A stretch of DNA of 41,832 nucleotides. It comes from an archaeon. GTDB taxonomy: Archaea; Thermoproteota; Nitrososphaeria; Nitrososphaerales; CADDZS01. Position 1 is the first letter of the stretch. Each line of letters opens with the position of its first letter. The position numbers were made by a program, and so were the translations under genes. Positions 7,581-15,109 of this stretch are shown piece after piece. The stretch covers positions 1 to 41,832 of the forward strand of contig JAKAPU010000004.1 in NCBI GenBank assembly GCA_021806865.1. Reading direction: 5' to 3'. The notes beneath the pieces were generated by a model, which had not been told where the DNA came from, did no database searches, and worked only from the letters and a program-made list of their open reading frames with translations.

Positions 7581-8243
7581 TTACTTCGGGTGTTTCAGAG
7601 TCAGCGTTCTCTGTTTTTCGAGCTTGATTCCAACGACACGAAGAGTGATGCTGAGATCTCTCCCAAGATCTGCAATCTGATCCAGTTGGCTGAAGATGTC
7701 CTTCAACCAGATTCTCTGTTCCAAGATTCCTGTGCTTCTTACGGCATAAGAATTGAATTTCTCCCTGACCGCATCAACTGCCTTTTCTCTCTCGGAGATC
7801 ACATCACAGATATCCTTCACCTTTTTGTCTCCCGATTCAATTGTCGATAGGCAGGTCACAAATTCGGTAGTCATCTTGTTAACTTGCGTTGCTGCGTCGG
7901 TCAGTAGTTCGATTACTTCCTGATCGGAGAATTTGCCCAAGTACTGAAAGAGAAGTGCCGCGCGCTCGATGATGTCGGAAATCTGGTCGATGTGTTTTGC
8001 GATGTCGAGCAAGTAATCAGGATTTATGTTGAGAAACTCCACGCTCATTATCCTCTCGGCCACATCCTCAAAAATCGAGTCAGCCTCTTCCTCGGTTTTT
8101 GTCACCTGGAGGATCAACCTTTCTGTTTCAGTTGCATTACCTGTCTCCAAGGATTTGCAGATGGAAACAAGCGTGCTTGAAGTGTCGACGACTTTCTTTG
8201 AGAGATCAATGATCGAACCTATGAGCTTGGTCGTTTCGCTCAA
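7581..8243 (-). CDS. DUF47 (PhoU-like) protein, third gene of the fluoride operon
   Basis: 220 residues, all helical, with paired acidic segments (EEEADSIFEDVAERI and DIAKHIDQISDIIERAALL) that mark DUF47. This PhoU-like family is normally found beside PitA-type phosphate permeases. PhoU helices bind metal ions and regulate transporters. Here no phosphate permease is present. The gene overlaps the DUF190 gene by 4 nt and is therefore translated with the crcB operon. A role in regulating the fluoride channel or in metal or phosphate balance during fluoride stress is inference. Confidence 0.88.
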   Translation of the reverse strand: MSETTKLIGSIIDLSKKVVDTSSTLVSICKSLETGNATETERLILQVTKTEEEADSIFEDVAERIMSVEFLNINPDYLLDIAKHIDQISDIIERAALLFQYLGKFSDQEVIELLTDAATQVNKMTTEFVTCLSTIESGDKKVKDICDVISEREKAVDAVREKFNSYAVRSTGILEQRIWLKDIFSQLDQIADLGRDLSITLRVVGIKLEKQRTLTLKHPK

Positions 8244-8569
8244 AACGCGTTTACTTCCTCCAGTGTAATCAGACCGTTGCTTCCTACTATGTCTTTGACG
8301 CTCGAGAGAATTGATTCGATTTTCTGGTACTCATCGACTGTTTCTATTATTACTGGAAGATTCACCGATAGCCCAAGGATGTCGATTCTGGATGCTCCCC
8401 TGATTCCATATCCTCTAACTCCCTGAAGAACGGTGGCACCAGTTACGCCGTTCTTGTGATAGAGTTCGATTAGGGCGTCAGAAACACTCTTTCCGTGATA
8501 GGTGTCGCTGTTTCTCACCCGCACGGTAAGCTTCAGCATTCTCTTCATCGGAGGAAGACTACTGTCCAT
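8240..8569 (-). CDS. DUF190 family protein (PII-like), linked to crcB
   Basis: 109 residues matching DUF190: KLTVRVRNSDTYHGKSV, ALIELYHKNGVTGATVLQG, VRGYGIRG and LPVIIETVDEYQKIE in order. DUF190 proteins adopt a PII-like ferredoxin fold and are very often encoded beside crcB fluoride channels, as here. They probably sense a small ligand, but this is not established. The start lies 4 nt from the crcB stop and the end overlaps the DUF47 gene by 4 nt, showing a tight operon. A second possible start is Met8. Confidence 0.9.
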   Translation of the reverse strand: MDSSLPPMKRMLKLTVRVRNSDTYHGKSVSDALIELYHKNGVTGATVLQGVRGYGIRGASRIDILGLSVNLPVIIETVDEYQKIESILSSVKDIVGSNGLITLEEVNAF

Positions 8570-8573
8570 AGTT

Positions 8574-8954
8574 TCACACCAACCCTGAGATCAAGTTGAT
8601 TACGGCCTGTCCTGCGATAATGGCCAAAATAGATAAACCTACGTTCAGGATTATATCCAGCCCCGCCAGTAGAAGCTTTCCAACATCGAGTAAGTTCACT
8701 GTTTCAAATGCAAAGGAAGACATGGTAGTCAAGGAACCGCAGAAACCAACGCCTACGAGTAGCACGTATCTCTGGTCAAAGCCCAGTGATCTTACACCTG
8801 TCATTGTGATGCCCAGAATGAAGCTTCCGACTATGTTTACTATCAGAACAGAAACCGGAATACTGTCAAGAAAAAGAGACTTACTAGTGATGAAGTACCT
8901 GATGAATGCGCCTAGTATCGCGCCCACTGCAAGATACACAAGGTCTAATCTCAT
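8574..8954 (-). CDS. crcB: Fluoride channel CrcB/Fluc
   Basis: A 126-residue protein with four membrane segments that should export toxic fluoride as a dual-topology dimer. Family hallmarks are visible: an N-terminal GAILGAFIRYF helix, VNIVGSFILG with the pore-lining Asn, and GVGFCGSLTTMSSFAFE, which matches the GxxGxxTTFSTF break with the polar track and the phenylalanine that lines the fluoride path. The ATG at 8954 lies 5 nt after a helix-forming segment of the leader (8960-8969) and within the output region of the riboswitch described separately. First gene of the crcB-DUF190-DUF47 operon. Confidence 0.95.
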   Translation of the reverse strand: MRLDLVYLAVGAILGAFIRYFITSKSLFLDSIPVSVLIVNIVGSFILGITMTGVRSLGFDQRYVLLVGVGFCGSLTTMSSFAFETVNLLDVGKLLLAGLDIILNVGLSILAIIAGQAVINLISGLV

Positions 8955-8956
8955 TG

Positions 8957-9034
8957 CCTAACCGCTCGTGAATGTTTGTGTAGGAGCTATTGGCCCGTTT
9001 GTGACGAGCGGTTGATGGCGAGCCCCACCGCCGT
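8957..9034 (-). promoter_or_regulatory. Fluoride riboswitch (crcB RNA) with expression platform
   Basis: On the minus strand, GGCG (9032-9029) pairs with CGCC (9020-9017) around the loop GUGGGGCU. Six loop bases (GGGGCU) can pair with AGCUCC (8989-8984) as the pseudoknot. GCUCGU (9009-9004) pairs with ACGGGC (8998-8993) around CACAA, followed by CAAUAGCUCCUAC. Order, loop sizes and the UCCUAC end match the fluoride aptamer known upstream of crcB genes. A second helix is possible: AACCGCUCGU (9013-9004) is fully complementary to ACGAGCGGUU (8969-8960), just before the crcB start codon. It excludes the aptamer hairpin, so fluoride binding should free the start region (ON switch). The mechanism is inference. 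Confidence 0.88.
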
Positions 9035-9055
9035 TTTCTGCAGGATACATTTGAG

Positions 9056-9063
9056 GTTTTTAA
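9056..9063 (-). promoter_or_regulatory. TATA box of the crcB operon
   Basis: TTAAAAAC on the minus strand. A start about 26 nt downstream falls at roughly 9033, exactly where the aptamer begins, so the transcript would start with the riboswitch. Confidence 0.6.
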
Positions 9064-9262
9064 GTCGTTTGCATGCGTAATCCTAAATTTAGCTGCGTAC
9101 TTCCCATTAAGTCAGTGTGTTCTTCCCAAGGCAATCAAATTCGTCGCTGAATATGGAAAGTTATGATTGTAACGCTCGAGGAAGAGTAACTCCTGAAAGT
9201 TAGTTTCCCATCTCGGTGAAGGGATGACTGGGCAAGTCTCAAGAACTAAACCAATGGCTGAA
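9064..9262. other. Intergenic stretch without recognised features
   Basis: Between the crcB promoter and the 3' end of the ABC permease gene. Neither strand shows a convincing reading frame or RNA signature. Confidence 0.5.
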
Positions 9263-10606
9263 CTAGGAGGAATGCAGTGCTTCAACCGGTGTCAATCTAG
9301 ACGCGCGCCACGCGGGCAGGATTCCTGCAAGTCCTCCGACTATTGTTGCAAGACCTATTGCAAGAAGTATCAACTCAGGCGTCAGAATTGGAGTTATGCT
9401 GATTGTCGAAGCAGTCGGACTTGACAACGCGGATGCGAATCCTCCTGCTCCGGTTCTTGCGGCAAAGGTTGCTCTTGCCGCACCTCCGCCAAATCCTCTT
9501 CCTATCAGTCCCGAACTGGATCCTAGATAGCCGATTATGAAAAAGGAGAGAGCAGCACCTATTCCAGCACCTATCACGCCTCCGATAAAGCCGGTTACAA
9601 GAGATTCGGAGATGAAGTTGAACATAATCGTCCTAGCGTTTGCGCCAAGAGCTTTCAGGATTCCGATTTCTTTAGTTCTCTCCATCACCGAAGTGAACTC
9701 TGTCGTCATTATCGCAATGAAAGCGACTAAGACCGAAATGCTTCCTATCGATGCAAGGAGAGTACCAGTCTGTGCTTCGGTTGATTGTATGGAAGAAAGG
9801 ATGGAACTCACAGTCGTTACTCTTACGTCTTGTCCGAAGAGGGAGGTGAGCTCGGTCGATACCTCGCTGACCGTATCAACACTAGTCGCAACCACCATTA
9901 CTCCGCTGTATGTGCTACTGTGTTCGAGCGCTTGGCCTGAAGACAGAGGAATGAACACTGCAGTGTCCGGGTCGATGAAGAAACCTTGTCCGAAAGAGTT
10001 GTAGATCCCGTCGACTATGAAGGATTTTGTCGTGGAGGCTGAGGATCCCGTCGCGCCAGCTCCTTGCGGACCGAAGAAGAAACCTCCTCCACTGCGTACG
10101 TTTGAAACACTGAGTACCTGATTCACTGTCAGGTTGTTCGCGCCACTCAAGTTAGGGTTGGCAATTGAGTAACCAATGACTGCCCCATTCAGGCTTGCAC
10201 TGTCTGGTAACGAACCGTTCAAAATGCTGAGGCTGGGAAATACAGAATCAAGTAGCGTAAGGTTGGCTGCTATTATTTGCACAGATACCGACTGGCCGCC
10301 TTGAGAAATACTACCGGACAACTCCTGGTACGGGACAACCTGTGCTACACCTGTTAAATTTGTAATCTCAGGGATGTCACTCGATGTTAGAGTGAAGCTT
10401 CTTCCAACGGGACTGACGTACAGTGTCGTTGCACCAAGCTTGTCGAACTGAGCAGCTGTGGCGTGGCTGTATCCCTGCGTTGCAGCTTCGAGAGAAACGA
10501 TTGTGGCTGGTCCAATGAGAATTCCTATTATAGTGAGAGTCGTGCGCAGTTTTCGATTGGTCATCGCCTTGAAGGCAAGGCGGAGCTGGTCCTTGATTTG
10601 CAACAC
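9263..10606 (-). CDS. MacB/FtsX-like ABC transporter permease
   Basis: 447 residues with the MacB layout. A first membrane helix follows KAMTNRKLRTTLTIIGILIG (residues about 14-33). A large extracellular domain of about 230 residues comes next, then three more helices starting at about residue 285 (SIGSISVLVAFIAIMTTEFT), with the FtsX signature ERTKEIGILKALGAN between helices 2 and 3. The C-terminus LPAWRASRLTPVEALHS is diagnostic. A Gly/Ala-rich insert (GRGFGGGAARATFAARTGAGG) lies between the last two helices. Such permeases act as mechanotransmitters moving lipids, proteins or signals at the membrane surface. It is the last gene of the operon with the ATPase (12791-13525). Confidence 0.92.
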   Translation of the reverse strand: MLQIKDQLRLAFKAMTNRKLRTTLTIIGILIGPATIVSLEAATQGYSHATAAQFDKLGATTLYVSPVGRSFTLTSSDIPEITNLTGVAQVVPYQELSGSISQGGQSVSVQIIAANLTLLDSVFPSLSILNGSLPDSASLNGAVIGYSIANPNLSGANNLTVNQVLSVSNVRSGGGFFFGPQGAGATGSSASTTKSFIVDGIYNSFGQGFFIDPDTAVFIPLSSGQALEHSSTYSGVMVVATSVDTVSEVSTELTSLFGQDVRVTTVSSILSSIQSTEAQTGTLLASIGSISVLVAFIAIMTTEFTSVMERTKEIGILKALGANARTIMFNFISESLVTGFIGGVIGAGIGAALSFFIIGYLGSSSGLIGRGFGGGAARATFAARTGAGGFASALSSPTASTISITPILTPELILLAIGLATIVGGLAGILPAWRASRLTPVEALHSS

Positions 10607-10628
10607 TTTGTCACGTACTAGTTCCTAA

Positions 10629-12794
10629 CTAGACTACCTTGTCTTCATCAGTCGAAACAGATTTTCTGGATCTTCTGACAAAAACTGCTCCGACAACAGC
10701 AGAAGCAATGACGACAATAACTACACCATAGAGTGAAAGATCCACATACAGATGAGAATCGGATGACTGCGTGCTCGGTGATTGAATGCCTGTTTGAGCA
10801 GATATGGCAGTAATTGTAATCGGCTTATCAATGGATTGCGATGAATGTACGCCGTATGAATTTTGGTAGGTGACTACCAGCACCAATATCGCAAACGAGG
10901 TTGTGTTGGATGGGGTGTATGCTGCACTGGCCGTGAATGCTACAGGTGAGTTTGGATCTATCTCTCCGACGTATGAGGAAGTAGATGTGCTCGGACAGGA
11001 GGTCAGGGTTGCTCCACCGGTAAAAGCTCCTCCACCAAAGCCTTGGCCTCCTCCGAGACGAGTTCCGTTGAATGTACGCGTGAAGCTAGTAAAGGATCTG
11101 GTAGTTGCTGCAGTGGTTGCACTTCCTGACGTAGTCGATCCACCTGAAGGGAAGGATCCAGTAAAGTTGGTTTGAATAACACAACTAACGACGCTTGCAT
11201 AATACGCAGAAGCCAACCCTTCATTCAAGAGTGATCCACTGACCGAAAGTGCACGAGTGTTTTGGCTCGCCGTTTCGCTTTCGGCAATGAGGTTAATTGC
11301 CCCGGTTAGGATGAAACCAACGTTGAAAGTTTGCGCGTACTGCGTACCCTGTTGATCGACGTAGGTTACTGTCACAGTTCCAGAATATGTGCCTAATGTG
11401 GAAGATGGAGAAGCGATCAGGGTTGCTTCGAAGAGTGCTGAACTTTTTGAGTTGATTGCCTGGCTGTATATGTAAGTTGAATTTGCGACGACGACAAGTG
11501 GTGAAGTTACTCCAATAGTAACGGTCGGGTTGTATATTGTTTGATTTCCTGTGTTTTCTAGTTCAAATGAAACTTGGGATTGTTGACCAGCCATCACTGT
11601 GATGTTCTTCGGGACTACCGAGATAGTAATGTTTGATGCGCTTGTGCTCAAAGTGTAAAAGCCCAGAGTTTGTGAGACGCTTCTAGTCAAACCGCTGGAG
11701 TCTACAAATGTGGAAGTCATAGTTACCATAAGCGCTGAATTCGCTAATGATGTAGGAACATACACTTTCAGTTCCTCATTCTGCGAAGAGTTTGCGTTGA
11801 GCGTTTGGATGTATGGAAATGTTCCCAGGATAGTCGCAGTTGTGGGCTGGACTGTAAGTGATGTCGAAATCTGAGACAGTGTCTCACTACCGGTATTGGA
11901 TATCGTGAGAGGAATCGAGTTTATCTGACCAGGAGTCAGTGTATCAACATTGGTGGAAACCTGTAGGCCCGGCGGGCTTTGCTGAGCGACATACGTGTCT
12001 AGAGTTCGATTGGCGGATTCGCTGTTTCCATACGGATCTTTGTACGAGGCAGATAACGAGACTTCCAAGACGCTGCCGGCGGTAGACGCTGGAACATAAA
12101 TTTCGACTGTCGCGGTAGACACGGACCCTGGGCTCAGGTTCAAAATCTCAGGTATGGTGTTCAGGATGCCACCTACCTGAGAGCTTGCCGTGACGAAAAT
12201 GTTGGAGGCTGCTCCGCTGCCATTGTTGCTAATGATAAACGGGACCTGATTGACCTGGCCTGGACTGAGCGCGGAAGCGGGATAGTCGAAATAGAGTTGT
12301 GGTTTTCCTTCGACCTGTATTGTGACTGGAATTGTGTCGTTGAGGATGTAGGAATAACCGGCGGCTGTCCATGAGAGTTCAAGGTTCATTGTGTAAGAAC
12401 CCAGAGCCAGAGTAGAAGCAAGATTGACTACAAAACTCATCTGAATAGTAGAGCCAGTAGGGAACGTCCCGCTAGTCGAAGCGTAAGCAACGCTTGAACC
12501 ATTGTAAAGAGAGAAACCTGTTGGGAGGTAGAGGTATCCTTGAATGCTTTCTGTCGTTGCGGAGTAGATGTACTGGAGCGTCAGAGTGAGAGTGTCGCCA
12601 CTATCTCCAGGTGCGGCGCTAATTCGTGAAGTTGATGTCCCCCATATTGCATTAATTACATTAAAGCCCTGAGTTTGGCTTGTTGCGCTTGCATTTACGG
12701 GAATAAAATTGTTCAATGTAATTAGTGACATCGCAGCAATAAGGAACAAGACTGCGATACTACTTGTTCGCTTTGTTTTGGATATAGGATTCAA
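10629..12794 (-). CDS. Large secreted, membrane-anchored surface protein (COG1361-like repeats)
   Basis: 721 residues. An N-terminal signal or anchor (SSIAVLFLIAAMSLITL) is followed by a long Ser/Thr/Asn-rich extracellular region. It carries repeated immunoglobulin-like beta domains with the phrase LSPGQVNQVPFIISNNGSG and similar (DTLTPGQINSIPLTISNTGS; MAGQQSQVSFELENTGNQT), a pattern of NPCBM/CARDB-like archaeal S-layer-associated proteins. A Gly-rich insert precedes the C-terminal helix LYGVVIVVIASAVVGAVFV with a basic cytoplasmic tail. Many NxS/T sites suggest N-glycosylation. The start overlaps the ATPase stop by 4 nt, so it is translated with the ABC genes and is probably the outer-face partner of the exporter. 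Confidence 0.85.
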   Translation of the reverse strand: MNPISKTKRTSSIAVLFLIAAMSLITLNNFIPVNASATSQTQGFNVINAIWGTSTSRISAAPGDSGDTLTLTLQYIYSATTESIQGYLYLPTGFSLYNGSSVAYASTSGTFPTGSTIQMSFVVNLASTLALGSYTMNLELSWTAAGYSYILNDTIPVTIQVEGKPQLYFDYPASALSPGQVNQVPFIISNNGSGAASNIFVTASSQVGGILNTIPEILNLSPGSVSTATVEIYVPASTAGSVLEVSLSASYKDPYGNSESANRTLDTYVAQQSPPGLQVSTNVDTLTPGQINSIPLTISNTGSETLSQISTSLTVQPTTATILGTFPYIQTLNANSSQNEELKVYVPTSLANSALMVTMTSTFVDSSGLTRSVSQTLGFYTLSTSASNITISVVPKNITVMAGQQSQVSFELENTGNQTIYNPTVTIGVTSPLVVVANSTYIYSQAINSKSSALFEATLIASPSSTLGTYSGTVTVTYVDQQGTQYAQTFNVGFILTGAINLIAESETASQNTRALSVSGSLLNEGLASAYYASVVSCVIQTNFTGSFPSGGSTTSGSATTAATTRSFTSFTRTFNGTRLGGGQGFGGGAFTGGATLTSCPSTSTSSYVGEIDPNSPVAFTASAAYTPSNTTSFAILVLVVTYQNSYGVHSSQSIDKPITITAISAQTGIQSPSTQSSDSHLYVDLSLYGVVIVVIASAVVGAVFVRRSRKSVSTDEDKVV

Positions 12795-13525
12795 TTATCT
12801 TTCACCTCATCATTTTGTCCGTCCCAGTTTTCTCTCACTTCGTCGATCTGACCGTCTCTTATCACAATCGAACTTCTGGTTCTCTTGGCAAGTTCGATAT
12901 TGTGCGTGATAATGACTACAGTCTTTCCAGTTTCTTCGTGAAGATTTTCTAATATTTTCATCACAATCTCGGTGTTTGTTGTATCCAGGTTTCCAGTTGG
13001 TTCATCTGCAAGGATCATCGAAGGATTGTTGGCGAGAGACCGCGCGACAGCCGCCCTTTGCTGTTCCCCACCGCTCAATAGGTTTGGTTTGCTGTGAGCC
13101 TTGGAAGAAATACCAAACTGCTCTAAGAGACGCGTTGAAATCTTCTGTCGTTGCTTTTCGGAAACGCCGGCAATGGATAGAGGCAGCTCTACATTTTCCT
13201 TCACTGAAATTCGATCCAGCAAGTTGAAAGACTGGAATACAAAACCAATTTTCTTGTTGCGAATTTTCGCTAGGGCATTGCTTGGAAGCTTCGATATATC
13301 AATGCCATCCAAAAAGACTTTTCCTGAGGTAGGCCTATCTAGGGCTCCTATCATGTTGAGCAAGGTGCTCTTTCCAGAACCTGAAGGTCCTATAATCGAG
13401 ACAAAATCTCCCTTGGATACTGAAAAGTTCACTTTTCTCAGAGCATAGGTCTTACTTCCACCTTTGCCGTATGTCTTGACGAGATCGACTGCTTGGATAG
13501 CTGGAGGCGTAGCAGTGGGCTGCAT
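12791..13525 (-). CDS. ABC transporter ATPase, MacB/LolD family
   Basis: 244 residues with all nucleotide-binding elements in order: Walker A IIGPSGSGKST (about 44-54), Q-loop FVFQSFNLL (96-104), signature LLSGGEQQR (149-157), Walker B MILADEPTGNLD (170-181) and the H-loop IITHN (205-209). The NLLDR and EPTGNLD forms are characteristic of the LolD/MacB/FtsE branch, which powers conformational work on the outside rather than solute uptake. It pairs with the permease at 9263-10606. The gene follows the small membrane protein by 2 nt and overlaps the surface-protein gene by 4 nt. Confidence 0.96.
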   Translation of the reverse strand: MQPTATPPAIQAVDLVKTYGKGGSKTYALRKVNFSVSKGDFVSIIGPSGSGKSTLLNMIGALDRPTSGKVFLDGIDISKLPSNALAKIRNKKIGFVFQSFNLLDRISVKENVELPLSIAGVSEKQRQKISTRLLEQFGISSKAHSKPNLLSGGEQQRAAVARSLANNPSMILADEPTGNLDTTNTEIVMKILENLHEETGKTVVIITHNIELAKRTRSSIVIRDGQIDEVRENWDGQNDEVKDN

Positions 13526-13527
13526 CT

Positions 13528-13830
13528 TTATTCGACCTCTCGAACTTCGAGTCTCTGAACAGACCCTGTGAGCATTTCAACGACTACCAAGACAAGACCT
13601 ATTCCGGCAAAGCCTGCGCCTACCAAGCTCTCGATTATGGCCGCAGCATCATATTGGATGGATATGCCTGAGGTCGCACTCGAAATTCCAAACCGGGAGG
13701 GAAAACTGCTTGTGGTGGAACTGCTTTGTGATGAGCCAAATATCAGCCTGATTTGTGGATCTTGATACAAGATCAAAGCCAGTCCGCACAGTATCAGAAT
13801 GAGCGCGGCCAGCAGAATTTTTCTGGCCAT
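13528..13830 (-). CDS. Small two-helix membrane protein, first gene of the ABC operon
   Basis: 100 residues: an N-terminal helix KILLAALILILCGLALIL, a short Ser-rich exposed loop (SSQSSSTTSSFPSRFG) and a second helix ESLVGAGFAGIGLVLVVVEM with a charged tail. No family is recognised. Its position at the head of the operon, 2 nt before the ATPase gene, suggests an accessory subunit of the exporter. A TCTTGGAA box lies about 46-53 nt upstream of the ATG. Confidence 0.7.
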   Translation of the reverse strand: MARKILLAALILILCGLALILYQDPQIRLIFGSSQSSSTTSSFPSRFGISSATSGISIQYDAAAIIESLVGAGFAGIGLVLVVVEMLTGSVQRLEVREVE

Positions 13831-13875
13831 GAGGAGACTAAATGCAGCATCCTACGAAATTCGTATTTACCTTTT

Positions 13876-13883
13876 TTCCAAGA
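13876..13883 (-). promoter_or_regulatory. TCTTGGAA box upstream of the ABC operon
   Basis: On the minus strand TCTTGGAAAAAAGGTAAATA: the box is followed after a few bases by an AT-rich TATA-like element. The distance from the first T of the box to the ATG at 13830 is 53 nt. Same architecture as the boxes at 13955 and 15055. Confidence 0.5.
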
Positions 13884-13954
13884 TCTTTCGCAGATTTCTA
13901 CAAGATGATCGATATTGTTCATGTAATCGATAATCACTGAAGATACTGGATTAT

Positions 13955-13962
13955 TCTTGGAA
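13955..13962 (+). promoter_or_regulatory. TCTTGGAA box upstream of the winged-helix regulator
   Basis: TTCTTGGAAAG at 13954-13964, followed by AGCATAATAACC. The 11-mer is identical to 15054-15064. If the TATA-like part is used, the transcript would start near 13990 and carry a leader of roughly 90 nt with a possible 14-codon upstream frame (GTG 14004 to TGA 14048). Confidence 0.45.
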
Positions 13963-14081
13963 AGAGCATAATAACCCAGAAGACAAAAGCGAATTGGTTA
14001 GGCGTGGAGGCAAAGAAGCTCTTTCCAAACGAGATTGAATTCCATTGATGCTTAGCAAGACTATTATTGCCAGTGAATGGA

Positions 14082-14414
14082 ATGTGGGATTGGCTCATGG
14101 ACGCATTCGAGGGACTCCTCTGGTGGTTGTTTGTAGCCAGCACGGGATCTCCCACAAGGTGCCAGATCCTACGGACACTGAAGGAGCAACCGAGAAACGC
14201 TCAACAGCTTTCGGATATGCTTTCCTTGGATTATTCCACTGTAAGACATCATCTTCGGGTGCTGGAGAAGAATAGGCTGGTACTGACTGAAGGAGAGAAA
14301 TACGGCAAGTTGTACTTTCTTTCTGATGTGATGGAGTCAAACTGGGGGAAACTCGAAGAAATCCTGAGGAAAACCGGCCGAACTATGGACGGAACAAAGA
14401 GGCAACAAAATTGA
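14082..14414 (+). CDS. ArsR-like winged-helix transcriptional regulator
   Basis: About 110 residues from ATG 14082 (in-frame GTG 14073 and TTG 14067 are alternatives). A hydrophobic N-terminal helix (MWDWLMDAFEGLLWWLFVA) precedes a clear winged helix: TRCQILRTLKEQPRNAQQL, SDMLSLDYSTVRHHLRVLEK as the recognition helix, and NRLVLTEGEKYGKLYFLSD as the wing. The N-terminal helix may dock to the membrane or to the partner encoded next. The stop overlaps the start of the membrane protein at 14411 by 4 nt, so the pair probably forms a sensor-regulator unit. It lies between the ABC operon and htrA, both preceded by the same DNA box, making it the natural candidate to bind it. Confidence 0.85.
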   Translation: MWDWLMDAFEGLLWWLFVASTGSPTRCQILRTLKEQPRNAQQLSDMLSLDYSTVRHHLRVLEKNRLVLTEGEKYGKLYFLSDVMESNWGKLEEILRKTGRTMDGTKRQQN

Positions 14415-14869
14415 GCGAAAATCCAGAACAAGACAAGACGAAAAAGAAGAGTTACTCGAGCAGACTGTTGGTTCCTTTCATAGTCTTGCTTGGCGTGGCT
14501 GTGGGCGTGTTGACCTATCTGGCAATTGTGAATACGATGCCCGAATTTCGAGGCTTCCCGGGCTTCGGCGGCCCATTTGGCCCACGCCTATTTCTTGAGT
14601 ATCATATTATCTTGTCAACTGTGAGTATTTTTCTATTGCTTGCTCTGATAGTGGTCTATTCAGAGAGGTATCTGAGGACAAAGGCAAATTTTGTCCTAGG
14701 CTTGATCATTGTATTGTTCTCTCTTTTGCTCCAGAATCTCCTCAGTTATCCACTACTTCGTGAATTTATTGACAGGACACCACTAGTAACGATAGGTTCG
14801 TCTTCTCCGATAGCGGACATCTTTGCAATCATTGCTTACTCTGTTTTCCTGTACTTGACACTCGAGTGA
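14411..14869 (+). CDS. Four-helix membrane protein coupled to the winged-helix regulator
   Basis: 152 residues from TTG, whose codon overlaps the regulator stop (TTGA). A charged N-terminus (ENPEQDKTKKKSYSSR) is followed by about four membrane helices: LVPFIVLLGVAVGVLTYLAI, ILSTVSIFLLLALIVVY, FVLGLIIVLFSLLLQNLL and IADIFAIIAYSVFLYLTL. An exposed loop contains a Pro/Gly/Phe motif (FRGFPGFGGPFGPR). No family recognised. I infer a membrane sensor or anti-regulator partner of the winged-helix protein. Confidence 0.7.
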   Translation: MSENPEQDKTKKKSYSSRLLVPFIVLLGVAVGVLTYLAIVNTMPEFRGFPGFGGPFGPRLFLEYHIILSTVSIFLLLALIVVYSERYLRTKANFVLGLIIVLFSLLLQNLLSYPLLREFIDRTPLVTIGSSSPIADIFAIIAYSVFLYLTLE

Positions 14870-15043
14870 TATTTTCCAATTCGACCCTGAGCAAGGCACT
14901 CTACTCAAGTGACTACGGGAAATTGTTAACAATCAGTTTCGATACCGAACAAAAATTTCATTCGCTATCTATTGGGCACTTCAAGATCTTGAAACAAACA
15001 TGAGGAGGCCCGTGAGTTATGATCTGCATAGATACTCGATAAA

Positions 15044-15065
15044 TCTTGGAAGGTTCTTGGAAAGT
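15044..15065 (+). promoter_or_regulatory. Tandem TCTTGGAA boxes and TATA-like element of htrA
   Basis: TCTTGGAAGGT (15044-15054) and TCTTGGAAAGT (15055-15065) are back-to-back 11-bp direct repeats, one helical turn apart. They are followed by GGATAATATTG (15066-15076), a TATA-like element. The second box lies 55 nt before the TTG start at 15110, nearly the same as the 53 nt at the ABC operon. Confidence 0.55.
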
Positions 15066-15109
15066 GGATAATATTGCCTGTGTGGTGAGTCTGGCTGGTT
15101 GAACGATAG

